A DNA stretch of 64,000 bases. Source: Bradyrhizobium sp. PSBB068. GTDB lineage: Bacteria > Pseudomonadota > Alphaproteobacteria > Rhizobiales > Xanthobacteraceae. The stretch spans positions 558,001 to 622,000 of the forward strand of contig CP069300.1 in assembly GCA_016839165.1 (NCBI GenBank). Direction: 5' to 3'. The notes beneath the pieces were generated by a model. That model ran no database searches, was not told where the DNA came from, and worked only from the letters and a program-made list of their open reading frames with translations. The position numbers and the translations under genes were made by a program. Positions 26,157 through 35,370 of the stretch are shown here, piece by piece. The number at the start of each line of letters is the position of its first letter. Within the stretch, counting starts at the first letter, position 1.

Positions 26157-29066
26157 ATGGACAGCCTATTAGGCAACCTCAAGGTGAAGAGCGCTGCGGC
26201 CTTTCGGTTCGCAACCGGCCGCCTGTCGCGCCTTGCGCTGACCAAGGGTTCGATCCGCGCCCAGATTCTGATTTTTTGCCTCGCGATGAGCGCTGTTGCC
26301 GTCGCGCTCGGCGGATACTCCATCCTGGGGATCCGCCACGCCGGCGATCTGGTGGCCAAGACGTTCGATGAATCCCTGATGTCGATCAATTACGCCCGTG
26401 CCGCCGGTGCGGACTTCGCCTCGATGCGGGTCGCCTCGTCACAGCGCCTGCTGACCACGGATCCGGATATCCGTGCCGGCCTCGACAGCCAGATCGAGAA
26501 ACTCGCGAAGACGCTCTCCGAGGATCTGACGATCGCGGCCGACCGGTCGCAGTCCTCGCGGGCTGCGCAAGCCGCCGCAAAGGTCCAGGAAGCTGCCGAC
26601 GCCTGGATGGCGCTGCATCGCCGCGCGATCGCATCGTCGGTGGAGGGAAATTCGGCCGTCGATCCGCATGCATCGGGCACCACGGTCGGCGACGTCGATC
26701 GCTACTCCAGGATCGTCAGCCAGCAGGTCGAGCTGCTGGTGAACTATACCGCCGGCGACGGCTTTCTGTTCCGGCAGAAGGCGCTCTCGACGATCAAGCG
26801 GGACCTGCAGCTCAACGTCGCCGGGCTGACGGTCGCGCTGTTCCTGTCGGCGCTGTTCTCGTGGTTGTTGGCCCGCCGCATCATCGGTCCTGTCGCCATT
26901 GCATCGCGGGCCGCTCGCAGCATCGCCGGCGGCGACCTCGATGCGACCGTCCCCAAGGGCGGTACCGACGAACTGGGTACGCTGCTGACCGCCATGGAAA
27001 CCATGCGCGACAACATCAGGCGGATGGTCGATCGGGAGGTGTCGCAACGCCGCTCCGCGCAGGCGCGGCTTTCCGACGCGCTTGAAACGTCGCCGGAAGG
27101 CGTCGTGCTGCTCGATGCGGATGGCCAGATCGCGCTGGCCAATTCGCGGGCGAGCGAATTCATCCGCCTCTCGCCGCAGCTTCTGCAATCGGATCGGCTC
27201 GATGCCCCGAGCCTGGCGCCGGCCGACGGTGACAACGATGGTTTTGCGAGCGAAGCGCGGCTGTCGGACGGACGCTGGCTGCGTGTCAGCCGCAGCGAGA
27301 CGCAGGAGGGCGGCGTCGTCCTGGTCTACAGCGATATCTCCACGTTGAAGCAGCAGAAGGCGGAGCTGCACGAGACCAATCTGCGGCTCGATGCGGCGCT
27401 CACGCACATGTCGCAGGGGCTGTGCCTCTACAACAGCGAGGCGCGGCTGCAGGTCGCCAATCGCCGGTTCTGCGAAATCTTCGATATTTCGCCGGAGCTC
27501 GTCGTCCCCGGGATGACCATGGAGGACGTGCTCGGGCTCAGCGTCGCCGCGGGCAATCATGCGGACCGAACCGTCGCCGACCTGTTGGCGGAGCGCGAGC
27601 GCTCGATGGCCCAGCACGACGGCAACTATCTGCAGCATCTTGCCGATGGGCGGATCATCGCCATCGCGCAGCGGCCGACAACCGACGGCGGCTGGCTCGT
27701 CACCTGCGAGGATGTCACCGAACAGCAGCGGGCCGAGTCGCAGATCGCGTTCATGGCGCGGCACGATGCCCTGACCAAGCTGCCGAACCGCACGCTGCTG
27801 GCCGAACGGATCGAGCTGGCGGTCGCGCAGGTCGGCCGCGGATCCGGCTTCGCGGTGTTCTGCCTCGATCTCGACAATTTCAAACAGGTCAACGACACGC
27901 TCGGGCACCCGGTCGGCGACGAACTGCTCTGTGCGGTCGCGGACCGGCTCAACGCCTGCGTCCGCGAGGTCGATACCGTTGCCCGTTTGGGCGGCGACGA
28001 GTTCGCGGTCATTCAGTGTGGCGTGCAGGGCGGCGAGGAGGCCGAACGCCTGGCCCGCCGCATCGTGGAATGCGTCGGCGCCCCCTATGAGCTGAACGGG
28101 CATCGCGTCGTGGTCGGCTGCAGCGTCGGCATCTCGATGTCGCCGGGCGACGGCACCACCGGCGAGAAGCTGCTGAAGAATGCCGACGTCGCCCTGTACC
28201 GCGCCAAGATGGAAGGCCGCGGCACCTGGCGCTTCTTCGAGCCTGCGATGGACGCCAGCCTGCAGCGGCGTAGGGCGATCGAGCTCGACCTTCGCGAGGC
28301 GATGCTCAAGGACGAGTTCTCGCTGTTCTACCAGCCGCTCTACGATCTCCATCTCGACCGCATCTGCGGCTTCGAGGCGCTGCTGCGCTGGCATCATCCG
28401 AAGCGCGGATTGGTGCCGCCGGACCAGTTCATTCCGATCGCGGAGGAGATCGGCCTGATCGGTCCACTGGGCGAATGGGTGCTCGGCCGCGCTTGCGAAC
28501 AGGCCGTCACCTGGCCGAGCGAGATGAAGCTCGCGGTCAACGTCTCCGCGGTGCAGTTTCGCGATCCCGACTTCACCGACGTCGTCGTCAACGCGCTCGC
28601 GGCGTCGAAATTGTCGCCGCGCCGGCTGGAGCTCGAAATCACCGAGTCGGTGTTCCTCGTCAACAGCAGCGAGACGCTTGCAACGCTGCACAAGCTGAAA
28701 GCCCAGGGCGTGCGCATTGCGCTCGACGATTTCGGCACCGGTTACTCGTCGCTGAGCTATCTGCGCAGCTTCCCGTTCGACAAGCTCAAGATCGACAAAT
28801 CCTTCGTGCGCGACGCGACCGCGACGCATGGATCGAAATCGATCGTGCGCGCGGTCATCAGCCTGGGCAGGAGCCTCGGCATGACCACGATCGCCGAAGG
28901 CATCGAGACCGTCGAGCAGCTCGACCACATGCGGGCCGAGGGCTGCAACGAGGCCCAGGGCTTCCTGTTCAGCCATCCGGTCCCGGTGACCGAGATCGCG
29001 GCCAAGATCCTCGAACTGAGGAGCGGCTTCAAGCCGGCCGCGGTCAAGAAGGCGATGGCGAGCTAG
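26157..29066 (+). CDS. Membrane diguanylate cyclase/phosphodiesterase (HAMP-PAS-PAS-GGDEF-EAL)
   Basis: A 969-residue cyclic-di-GMP enzyme. TM1 at about residues 35-57, an extracytoplasmic helical sensor to about 215, TM2, HAMP (about 240-290; IAGGDLDATVPKGGTDELG), two PAS-like segments (about 300-395 and 410-525), a GGDEF domain (about 530-700) with intact RLGGDEFAV near 610, and an EAL domain (about 715-955) with GFEALLRW near 739, NVSAVQF, ITESVF and DDFGTGYSS. Both catalytic motifs look complete, so it may make or degrade c-di-GMP depending on signal. It stands alone, with a bidirectional terminator after it. Confidence 0.94.
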   Translation: MDSLLGNLKVKSAAAFRFATGRLSRLALTKGSIRAQILIFCLAMSAVAVALGGYSILGIRHAGDLVAKTFDESLMSINYARAAGADFASMRVASSQRLLTTDPDIRAGLDSQIEKLAKTLSEDLTIAADRSQSSRAAQAAAKVQEAADAWMALHRRAIASSVEGNSAVDPHASGTTVGDVDRYSRIVSQQVELLVNYTAGDGFLFRQKALSTIKRDLQLNVAGLTVALFLSALFSWLLARRIIGPVAIASRAARSIAGGDLDATVPKGGTDELGTLLTAMETMRDNIRRMVDREVSQRRSAQARLSDALETSPEGVVLLDADGQIALANSRASEFIRLSPQLLQSDRLDAPSLAPADGDNDGFASEARLSDGRWLRVSRSETQEGGVVLVYSDISTLKQQKAELHETNLRLDAALTHMSQGLCLYNSEARLQVANRRFCEIFDISPELVVPGMTMEDVLGLSVAAGNHADRTVADLLAERERSMAQHDGNYLQHLADGRIIAIAQRPTTDGGWLVTCEDVTEQQRAESQIAFMARHDALTKLPNRTLLAERIELAVAQVGRGSGFAVFCLDLDNFKQVNDTLGHPVGDELLCAVADRLNACVREVDTVARLGGDEFAVIQCGVQGGEEAERLARRIVECVGAPYELNGHRVVVGCSVGISMSPGDGTTGEKLLKNADVALYRAKMEGRGTWRFFEPAMDASLQRRRAIELDLREAMLKDEFSLFYQPLYDLHLDRICGFEALLRWHHPKRGLVPPDQFIPIAEEIGLIGPLGEWVLGRACEQAVTWPSEMKLAVNVSAVQFRDPDFTDVVVNALAASKLSPRRLELEITESVFLVNSSETLATLHKLKAQGVRIALDDFGTGYSSLSYLRSFPFDKLKIDKSFVRDATATHGSKSIVRAVISLGRSLGMTTIAEGIETVEQLDHMRAEGCNEAQGFLFSHPVPVTEIAAKILELRSGFKPAAVKKAMAS

Positions 29067-29083
29067 GTTCCCGTATCCCTTGC

Positions 29084-29120
29084 AAAACAAAAGGCGGCCC
29101 GATCGGGCCGCCTTTCCGTT
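29084..29120. terminator. Bidirectional terminator between the GGDEF/EAL gene and ecfG
   Basis: A perfect 26-bp palindrome (AAAGGCGGCCCGA and its complement, 29090-29115) sits between the convergent stop codons and has A-rich left and T-rich right flanks. It could serve both genes. Confidence 0.8.
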
Positions 29121-29136
29121 TCAGCATCGCGCTCTT

Positions 29137-29685
29137 TTATCCGCCATTGCCGCCGATCACGGCGCGCACGGTGTTGTCGGGACCGAAATCCTCGGCGCTG
29201 TCGACATAGAGCAGCGCGGAGAGCTTCGAGCGCGCGCGGTTGACGCGGCTCTTGATAGTGCCGACCGCGCAGCCGCAGATCGCCGCGGCATCCTCGTAGG
29301 AGAAGCCGGATGCGCCCACCAGGATCAACGCTTCGCGCTGGTCCTGCGGCAGCTTTTCCAGCGCCGCGCGGAATTCCTCGAACTCCAGATGCGCGGCCTG
29401 CGACGGCTGGCTCTTCAGCGTCTTGGCATAGTTGCCCTCGGCATCCTCGACTTCGCGGCGCCGTTTGCGGTAGTCGGAGCGAAACAGGTTGCGCAGGATG
29501 GTGAACAACCACGCGGGAAGGTTGGAGCCGGGCTGGAACGAGTCGATGTTGGCGATCGCGCGCAGCAGCGTCTCCTGCACCAGATCGTCGGCGCGGTCAC
29601 CATTACCGGATAGCGAGATCGCGAACGCGCGCAGGCTCGGGACCGACGCCAGGATGTCGTCGCGAAGTTCATTCGTGAGAGGCAT
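29137..29685 (-). CDS. ecfG: General stress response sigma factor EcfG
   Basis: A 182-residue ECF sigma factor of the EcfG (ECF15) group. Region 2 is DDLVQETLLRAIANIDSFQPG with LPAWLFTILRNLFRSDYRKRRRE. Region 4 is ALEKLPQDQREALILVGASGFSYEDAAAICGCAVGTIKSRVNRARSKL. It directs RNA polymerase to GGAAC-N16/17-CGTT promoters. It is held inactive by NepR and freed when phosphorylated PhyR takes NepR away. The start codon touches the nepR stop, so nepR-ecfG is a two-gene operon, divergent from phyR. Confidence 0.95.
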   Translation of the reverse strand: MPLTNELRDDILASVPSLRAFAISLSGNGDRADDLVQETLLRAIANIDSFQPGSNLPAWLFTILRNLFRSDYRKRRREVEDAEGNYAKTLKSQPSQAAHLEFEEFRAALEKLPQDQREALILVGASGFSYEDAAAICGCAVGTIKSRVNRARSKLSALLYVDSAEDFGPDNTVRAVIGGNGG

Positions 29686-29900
29686 TAGTCCCCTCCATTG
29701 TTCTTGTCGGGATCGCCCCCGGCCACGGCCGCAGCGGCAGCCTCGGGTCCGTCGAGTTTGCGGATCAGCTCCGCAAAGCGGTCGGGCACCCCCTGCCGCA
29801 CCACGTCGTCGTACATGGCGCGCAGCTGGTGGCCGATTCTCGACTGAATCTCGGCGTTGAGACCGCCCTGCTTCTTTACTTCCTTCATGATCTGATCCAC
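29685..29900 (-). CDS. nepR: Anti-sigma factor NepR
   Basis: A 71-residue protein with the two-helix NepR core: LNAEIQSRIGHQLRAMYDDVVRQGVPDRFAELIRKL covers helices 1 and 2. The tail is Ala and Asp/Asn-rich. It binds EcfG and blocks polymerase binding; phospho-PhyR binds it through its sigma-like domain. Met 5 (29888) is another start. Its position beside ecfG and opposite phyR confirms the assignment. Confidence 0.92.
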   Translation of the reverse strand: MDQIMKEVKKQGGLNAEIQSRIGHQLRAMYDDVVRQGVPDRFAELIRKLDGPEAAAAAVAGGDPDKNNGGD

Positions 29901-29984
29901 GCTTCCCCGGGAGTTAAGTCTCTGATTTCCAAGATGTTTCCTCGAAGAAAGAGGCTGGCCGCGTTGCCTCGTCGGTCAGGAGCT

Positions 29985-30009
29985 AATGCGAAGTTGCGCA
30001 GAAAGTTCC
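29985..30009 (-). promoter_or_regulatory. Possible EcfG promoter of nepR-ecfG (one mismatch)
   Basis: On the minus strand GGAAC (30009-30005), 16 bases, then CATT where the consensus is CGTT. It is 85 bases upstream of the nepR start. Autoregulation of ecfG is usual in this group, but the minus-10 mismatch keeps confidence low. Confidence 0.4.
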
Positions 30010-30030
30010 GGAAGGCTGGAACTATTTCGT

Positions 30031-30055
30031 GGAACTTTTCCGGCTTTCGCGCGTA
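30031..30055 (+). promoter_or_regulatory. Possible EcfG promoter of phyR (one mismatch)
   Basis: GGAAC (30031-30035), 16 bases, then CGTA instead of CGTT. It is about 130 bases upstream of the phyR start. Another GGAAC at 30018 lacks a partner. Confidence 0.4.
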
Positions 30056-30186
30056 GTCGGGCATGCAGGGGAACCGGGGTCGCCCCGGAAAATGGATTCT
30101 CGGAGCTGGGTTCTGTCGTCCCCAGACAACGGGTTTCGGGCCGCCAGGCCCAACGACCCAGGCTTAAGAACAAGGATGGAGTGGGA

Positions 30187-30999
30187 ATGTCCCGATCGCA
30201 GATCGTTGCCGAACACCTTCCGCTGCTGCGCCGTTACGCACGCGCGCTGACCGGAAACCAGGCGTCGGGGGACGCCTATGTCGGGGCCATGCTCGAGGCC
30301 CTGCTGCAGGATGGATCATTGCTGGACCAGGCGCATGGCCCGCGCGCCGGCCTGTTTCGGCTGTTCACCCAGATCTGGAATTCGGTGTCGGTGAACAACA
30401 ACGACAATGAAGACGTGGCGACGCTGTCTCTGCCGCCGGAGCGCCGGCTTTCCAACATCACGCCGCTGCCGCGGCAGGCCTTCCTGCTGCTGTCGCTGGA
30501 AGGCTTTTCGGAGGAGGAGGTCGGCTACATTCTCGGCACCGATATCGCCGAGACGCGCAAGCTGACCGATGCCGCCGGCCGCGAGATGGCCGCCGAGATC
30601 GCCACCGATGTCCTGATCATCGAGGACGAGACGTTCATCGCGATGGATCTCGAGAGTCTGGTGAAGAATCTCGGCCACAACGTTATCGGCGTCGCGCGCA
30701 CCCACTCCGACGCGGTGGCGCTCGCCACGAACAAGAAGCCCGGCCTGATCCTCGCCGACATCCAGCTCGCCGACGGCTCGTCGGGCCTCGATGCGGTGAA
30801 CGAGCTGCTGCGCACCTTCGAGGTGCCGGTGGTGTTCATCACGGCCTATCCGGAGCGCTTCCTGACCGGCGAACGGCCGGAGCCGGCATTCCTGATCTCG
30901 AAACCGTTCCAGCCGGCGATGGTGTCGGCGGTGGCGAGCCAGGCGCTGTTCTTCCAGCGCAACTCGCGCAACCGCACGCCGCGTGCGGCGTCGGCATGA
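30187..30999 (+). CDS. phyR: General stress response anti-anti-sigma regulator PhyR
   Basis: A 270-residue response regulator. Residues 1-130 are an EcfG-like sigma mimic (LPLLRRYARALTG, DAYVGAMLEALL, LPRQAFLLLSLEGFSEEEVGYILG). Residues 135-260 are a receiver domain with acidic residues IIEDE, phospho-acceptor Asp 191 in ILADIQLADGSSG, the Thr of VVFITAYPE and Lys in LISKPF. Once phosphorylated it sequesters NepR and releases EcfG. GTGGGA precedes ATG 30187; upstream open frame is non-coding. A strong terminator follows. Confidence 0.95.
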   Translation: MSRSQIVAEHLPLLRRYARALTGNQASGDAYVGAMLEALLQDGSLLDQAHGPRAGLFRLFTQIWNSVSVNNNDNEDVATLSLPPERRLSNITPLPRQAFLLLSLEGFSEEEVGYILGTDIAETRKLTDAAGREMAAEIATDVLIIEDETFIAMDLESLVKNLGHNVIGVARTHSDAVALATNKKPGLILADIQLADGSSGLDAVNELLRTFEVPVVFITAYPERFLTGERPEPAFLISKPFQPAMVSAVASQALFFQRNSRNRTPRAASA

Positions 31000-31028
31000 C
31001 CTGAAATTACGCAAGAGGCAAAATCCAG

Positions 31029-31058
31029 CCGGCGTACCGAAAGGTACGCCGGTTTTTT
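31029..31058 (+). terminator. Intrinsic terminator of phyR
   Basis: CCGGCGTACC, loop GAAA, GGTACGCCGG, then six T. A perfect 10-bp stem with a tetraloop and T-run, 30 bases after the phyR stop. Confidence 0.92.
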
Positions 31059-31101
31059 CGTTTGGGTCGTTCAACCCGGGCGGGTGCGCCTCCCCTGTTG
31101 C

Positions 31102-31126
31102 GGAACAGAGATCATCGACACGAGTT
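31102..31126 (+). promoter_or_regulatory. Possible EcfG promoter of the hybrid kinase gene (one mismatch)
   Basis: GGAAC (31102-31106), 16 bases, AGTT in place of CGTT. It is 34 bases before the GTG start of the kinase gene and after the phyR terminator, so well placed. It would put the kinase in the EcfG regulon. Confidence 0.45.
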
Positions 31127-31159
31127 TGCTTCTTATTGCCTGGGCTTGGCGGAGTCATT

Positions 31160-34100
31160 GTGTCGATATTGCAAACCCCGATAGCTGATCGTGGTGAACT
31201 CACCGAACGCCTCTTCATCGGCCGCAGCGAGCTTGCGGGACTCATCAAGAATCTGGATTGGGCAAGCACATCGTTAGGCTCGCCCGAGGCGTGGCCGGAC
31301 AGCCTGAAGACTGCCGTGCGCATCATGCTCACATCGCAGCAGCCGATCTGGATCGGCTGGGGTGACGATCTGACGTTCCTCTACAACGATCCCTACAAAT
31401 CGATCATCGGCGGCAAGCATCCGCGCGCGCTCGGCGAGCCGACCCGCGTGGTCTGGCACGAGATCTGGGACGACATCGCGCCGCTCCTCACCAAGGCGAT
31501 GAGCGGGAGCGAGGGCACCTATGTCGAGGCCCAGCTGCTGATCATGGAGCGCAACGGCTTCCCTGAAGAGACCTACTACACGTTTTCCTACAGCCCGATT
31601 CCCGATGCCGACGGTCTGCCCGCCGGAATTTTCTGTGCCAATACGGACGATACGCAGCGTGTCATTAGCGAGCGCCAGCTTTTGCTTCTGCGCGAGCTTG
31701 CCAGCCGTGCGGCCGAGGCGCGAAACGTCGGCGAGGCCTGCGAGCGCAGCGCCGAGGCCCTTGCGACCGATCCACAGGATTTGCCCTTTGCGATGATCTA
31801 TCTGATCGATCCAGAGGAGCAGGTTGCGCGGCTGGCCGCAACCAGCGGCATCGACCGGCATCATAGCGGGGTAAAGCCGCAGCTGGCGCTCGACGGCAGC
31901 GAAGTGTGGCCGATCGCCGACGTGTTGGCGGGCCGCGACGGAGTGCTGGTGCAGAACCTGAAATCTCTGTTCGATCTCGATTTCCCTTCCGGTGGCTGGC
32001 GCCAGGCGCCGCAGCAGGCCGTCGTGCTTCCGGTACTTGCCGCCGGCGATGCGGTGGCGGGCGTCCTGATTGCTGGGCTCAACCCATTCCGCCTCTTCGA
32101 CGAACGCTATACGAGCTTTCTCGGATTGGTATCGACGCAGATCGCCGCCGTCATCAGCAACGCCCAGGCCTACGAGGAGGAACGCCGCCGCGCTGAGGCG
32201 CTGGCCGAAATCGATCGCGCCAAGACCACCTTCTTCTCCAATGTCAGCCATGAATTCCGTACCCCGTTGACCTTGATGCTGAGCCCGCTCGAGGAATTGC
32301 TGTCCGGAGGGGAGGGCCACCTGCTGCCCGCGCAGCGCTCGTTGGCGGAAATCGCGCACCGCAACGGACAACGCCTGTTGAAGCTGGTCAACACTTTGCT
32401 CGACTTTGCGCGGATCGAGGCGGGTCGCGCCACCGCCAGCTTCGAGCCCGTCGACCTTGCGGCGCTGACGTCGGATCTCGCATCTAACTTCCGCTCCGCG
32501 GTCGAGAAAGCGGGTCTGCGCCTTGCGATCAGGACGCAACCGCTGCCCGAGCCGGTCTATGTCGATCGCGACATGTGGGAAAAGATCGTTCTCAATCTGC
32601 TGTCGAACGCGTTCAAGTTCACGTTCGAGGGCGAGATCGCGGTCGTGGTCAAGGCCTCGCCCGATGGCGCTGAAGTCACGGTCAGCGACACCGGGACCGG
32701 CATCCCCGCGGCGGCGCTGTCGCATGTGTTCGAGCGCTTTCACCGTGTCGAGAGCGCACGGGGCCGCTCCTTCGAGGGCAGCGGCATCGGTCTTGCGCTG
32801 GTGCGGGAGCTCGTGAAGCAGCATGGCGGCCAGATAAGGGTCGAGAGCGAGATTGATCGCGGCACCTCGTTCACCATCACGCTCCCGTTCGGAACGGATC
32901 ATCTTCCCGCCGATCAGATCAACGCGATCGCGCCGGCCGAACGGAGCAGCGTCCGTGCCCAGGCCTATCTCGACGAGGCGTTCGGATGGCTGGAAGGGAG
33001 CGAGACCGACGATCGGCCCGATCCGTCCTCGCCCGAGGATCTCGGTTTGGCCGCGCCTGCCGCCTCCGGGCCCCGCCACCGCATTCTGCTCGCGGACGAC
33101 AATGCCGACATGCGGGAATATGTACGTCGTTTGCTGGCGCCGCTCTATGACGTCGAGGCGGTCGAAGACGGCAAGGCCGCGCTGGAGGCGGTATGGCGGC
33201 GGCGCCCCGATCTCGTCCTGAGCGACATCATGATGCCGCGGCTCGACGGCATCAGTCTTCTCAATGCGCTTCGCGCTGATGCGGACCTCAAAGGGCTGCC
33301 CGTCATCTTCCTGTCGGCGCGGGCGGGCGAAGAGGCGAAGGTCGAAGGCCTGCAGATCGGCGCCGATGACTATCTCGTCAAGCCGTTCAGCGCACGCGAG
33401 CTGCTCGCGCGGGTTGCCGCCAATCTCGAACTGTCGGCCACACGGTCTGAGCGCGCGGTGCGGCTTGAAGAGGAGGCTCACGTGCTCGAGCTCCTGAACA
33501 AGGTTGGCAGCACAGTCGCCGGCGAGCTCAATCTGGATCGGGCCGTCCAGATCGTCACCGATGCCGCGACCGAATTGACCGGTGCCGCCTTCGGCTCGTT
33601 TTTCTACAATGTGATCAACGACAAGGGCGAGAGCTACATGCTCTACACCCTGTCCGGCGTACCGCGCGAGGCGTTCTCGCGGTTTCCGATGCCGCGCAAC
33701 ACGGCGGTATTCGCGCCGACCTTCAACGGCGATGCGATCGTGCGGTCCGACGACATCCTGAAGGATCCGCGCTACGGCAAGAACCATCCGCATTACGGGA
33801 TGCCGAAGGGGCATCTGCCGGTGCGGAGCTATCTCGCTGCGCCCGTGGTGTCGCGGTCCGGCGAAGTGCTGGGCGGCCTGTTCTTCGGCCACCCTGAGCC
33901 GGGTGTGTTCGGCGATCGTGCAGAGCGGTTGATCGCCGGTATCGCCGCGCAGGCGGCGACAGCGATCGACACTGCGCGGCTATTCCAGGCCGCCGAGCGC
34001 GAGGTCGCCGAGCGCCGTCGCGCCGAAGCCGCATTGCAGATCCTCAACACGACGCTGGAGCAGCGCGTCTTGGAAGAGGTGCAGGAGCGGACCAAGGCCG

Positions 34101-35251
34101 AAGAGCAGCTGCGTCAGATTCAGAAGATGGAAGCCGTCGGCCAGCTGACCGGCGGCATCGCGCACGACTTTAACAACATGCTGGCGGTGATTATCGCCGG
34201 TCTCAATCTGATCCAGCGCAAACTCGACAGGGGAGAAACCGATGTCGAGCGCTTCGTGGGAGCCGCGATCGACGGCGCGCAGCGCGCCGCGGGTCTGACG
34301 CAGCGCCTGCTTGCGTTCTCGCGTCAACAGCCGCTCGCGCCGGTGACGCTCGATGGCAACAAAATGATTTCCGGCATGGCCGACCTGCTGGCCCGCACGC
34401 TTGGCGAGACCATCAGTCTCGAAACCGTGTTGGCCGCGGGCCTGTGGCGGGTCCGTGCGGACCCGGGCCAGCTCGAAAATGCCGTTCTCAACCTCTGCGT
34501 CAACGGCCGGGATGCGATGCCGGACGGCGGCAAGCTGACACTCGAGACCGCCAACAGCTATGTCGATGAGGTTGCGGCAAAGGCATACTCGATTCCGTCA
34601 GGGCAATATGTGATGATCGCCGTTGCCGATAACGGCGTCGGCATGAGCGCAGACGTCATCGCCAAGGCGTTTGATCCGTTCTTCACCACCAAGGGCGTCG
34701 GCAAGGGAACCGGCCTCGGCCTCAGCCAGGTCTATGGCTTCGTGCGCCAGTCGGGTGGCCACGTGAAGATTTATTCGGAGATTGGCGTCGGTACCACCGT
34801 CAAGATATATCTGCCGCGGCATCTTGGCGAAGCCGGTCCGGAGTTTGTCCGGCGTGTGCCGATGGCCTCATATCGCGGGCGGACGAACGAGGTCATCCTG
34901 GTGGTCGAGGATGAGGATCGCGTGCGCGGCGTTTCGGTCGAGGCGCTGCGGGAACTCGGCTACACCGTGGTCAGCGCAGCCAATCCCCACGAAGCCCTGA
35001 AACTTCTCGATGGCGGGCTTTCGGTGGCGTTACTGTTCACTGACGTGGTGATGCCGAGCATGTCCGGTCGCGAACTCGCCGTGCAGGCACGCGACCGCAT
35101 TCCGGGCCTCAAGGTGCTTTACACCACGGGCTACACCCGCAACGCGATCATCCATAACGGCATTCTCGATCCCGGCACCAATCTGCTGCCGAAACCGTTT
35201 TCGATCGACGAACTGGCGACCAAAGTCCGCGAGGTCCTCGACGGAATCTAA
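31160..35251 (+). CDS. Double hybrid histidine kinase (PAS-GAF-HisKA-HATPase-REC-GAF-HisKA-HATPase-REC)
   Basis: 1,363 residues, apparently soluble. Order: PAS-like segment (about 25-165; [21 protein letters not shown]), GAF (about 180-335), HisKA with His 364 ([13 protein letters not shown]), HATPase ([21 protein letters not shown]), receiver with Asp 689 ([12 protein letters not shown]), second GAF (about 770-930), coiled link, second HisKA with His 1002 ([11 protein letters not shown]), HATPase ([28 protein letters not shown]), and a C-terminal receiver with Asp 1295 ([12 protein letters not shown]). Two complete kinase-receiver units in one chain allow an internal phosphorelay. GTG 31160 has GGAG 6 bases upstream. 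It follows phyR, so it may feed the stress response; that is inference. Confidence 0.92.
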   Translation: MSILQTPIADRGELTERLFIGRSELAGLIKNLDWASTSLGSPEAWPDSLKTAVRIMLTSQQPIWIGWGDDLTFLYNDPYKSIIGGKHPRALGEPTRVVWHEIWDDIAPLLTKAMSGSEGTYVEAQLLIMERNGFPEETYYTFSYSPIPDADGLPAGIFCANTDDTQRVISERQLLLLRELASRAAEARNVGEACERSAEALATDPQDLPFAMIYLIDPEEQVARLAATSGIDRHHSGVKPQLALDGSEVWPIADVLAGRDGVLVQNLKSLFDLDFPSGGWRQAPQQAVVLPVLAAGDAVAGVLIAGLNPFRLFDERYTSFLGLVSTQIAAVISNAQAYEEERRRAEALAEIDRAKTTFFSNVSHEFRTPLTLMLSPLEELLSGGEGHLLPAQRSLAEIAHRNGQRLLKLVNTLLDFARIEAGRATASFEPVDLAALTSDLASNFRSAVEKAGLRLAIRTQPLPEPVYVDRDMWEKIVLNLLSNAFKFTFEGEIAVVVKASPDGAEVTVSDTGTGIPAAALSHVFERFHRVESARGRSFEGSGIGLALVRELVKQHGGQIRVESEIDRGTSFTITLPFGTDHLPADQINAIAPAERSSVRAQAYLDEAFGWLEGSETDDRPDPSSPEDLGLAAPAASGPRHRILLADDNADMREYVRRLLAPLYDVEAVEDGKAALEAVWRRRPDLVLSDIMMPRLDGISLLNALRADADLKGLPVIFLSARAGEEAKVEGLQIGADDYLVKPFSARELLARVAANLELSATRSERAVRLEEEAHVLELLNKVGSTVAGELNLDRAVQIVTDAATELTGAAFGSFFYNVINDKGESYMLYTLSGVPREAFSRFPMPRNTAVFAPTFNGDAIVRSDDILKDPRYGKNHPHYGMPKGHLPVRSYLAAPVVSRSGEVLGGLFFGHPEPGVFGDRAERLIAGIAAQAATAIDTARLFQAAEREVAERRRAEAALQILNTTLEQRVLEEVQERTKAEEQLRQIQKMEAVGQLTGGIAHDFNNMLAVIIAGLNLIQRKLDRGETDVERFVGAAIDGAQRAAGLTQRLLAFSRQQPLAPVTLDGNKMISGMADLLARTLGETISLETVLAAGLWRVRADPGQLENAVLNLCVNGRDAMPDGGKLTLETANSYVDEVAAKAYSIPSGQYVMIAVADNGVGMSADVIAKAFDPFFTTKGVGKGTGLGLSQVYGFVRQSGGHVKIYSEIGVGTTVKIYLPRHLGEAGPEFVRRVPMASYRGRTNEVILVVEDEDRVRGVSVEALRELGYTVVSAANPHEALKLLDGGLSVALLFTDVVMPSMSGRELAVQARDRIPGLKVLYTTGYTRNAIIHNGILDPGTNLLPKPFSIDELATKVREVLDGI

Positions 35252-35252
35252 A

Positions 35253-35350
35253 GCATGATCCGGAAAAGTGCGAAGCGGTTTTCCGAAAAGATCATGCTCA
35301 AACAAAGCGCCAAAACGTGATGACGATTCAACCAAATCTCATCGCGCTTT
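35253..35350. repeat. Dispersed repeat, chimeric copy C
   Basis: The left half is an inverted repeat (AGCATGATCCGGAAAAGTGC to GCGGTTTTCCG..AAGATCATGCT). The right half (GATTCAACCAAATCTCATC, GCGCTTTAG) matches the right end of copy A at 3961-4060. A degraded relative of the left half is at 59839-59905. Confidence 0.65.
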
Positions 35351-35370
35351 AGCGACCGATCGGTTCGAAG

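Noticed and set aside
26439..29090. 883-residue open frame opposite the GGDEF/EAL gene
   Set aside because: Shadow frame, His/Arg/Asp-rich without domains; the plus strand has complete catalytic motifs.
31274..33892. 872-residue open frame opposite the hybrid kinase
   Set aside because: Same reason: compositional shadow of a long GC-rich gene.
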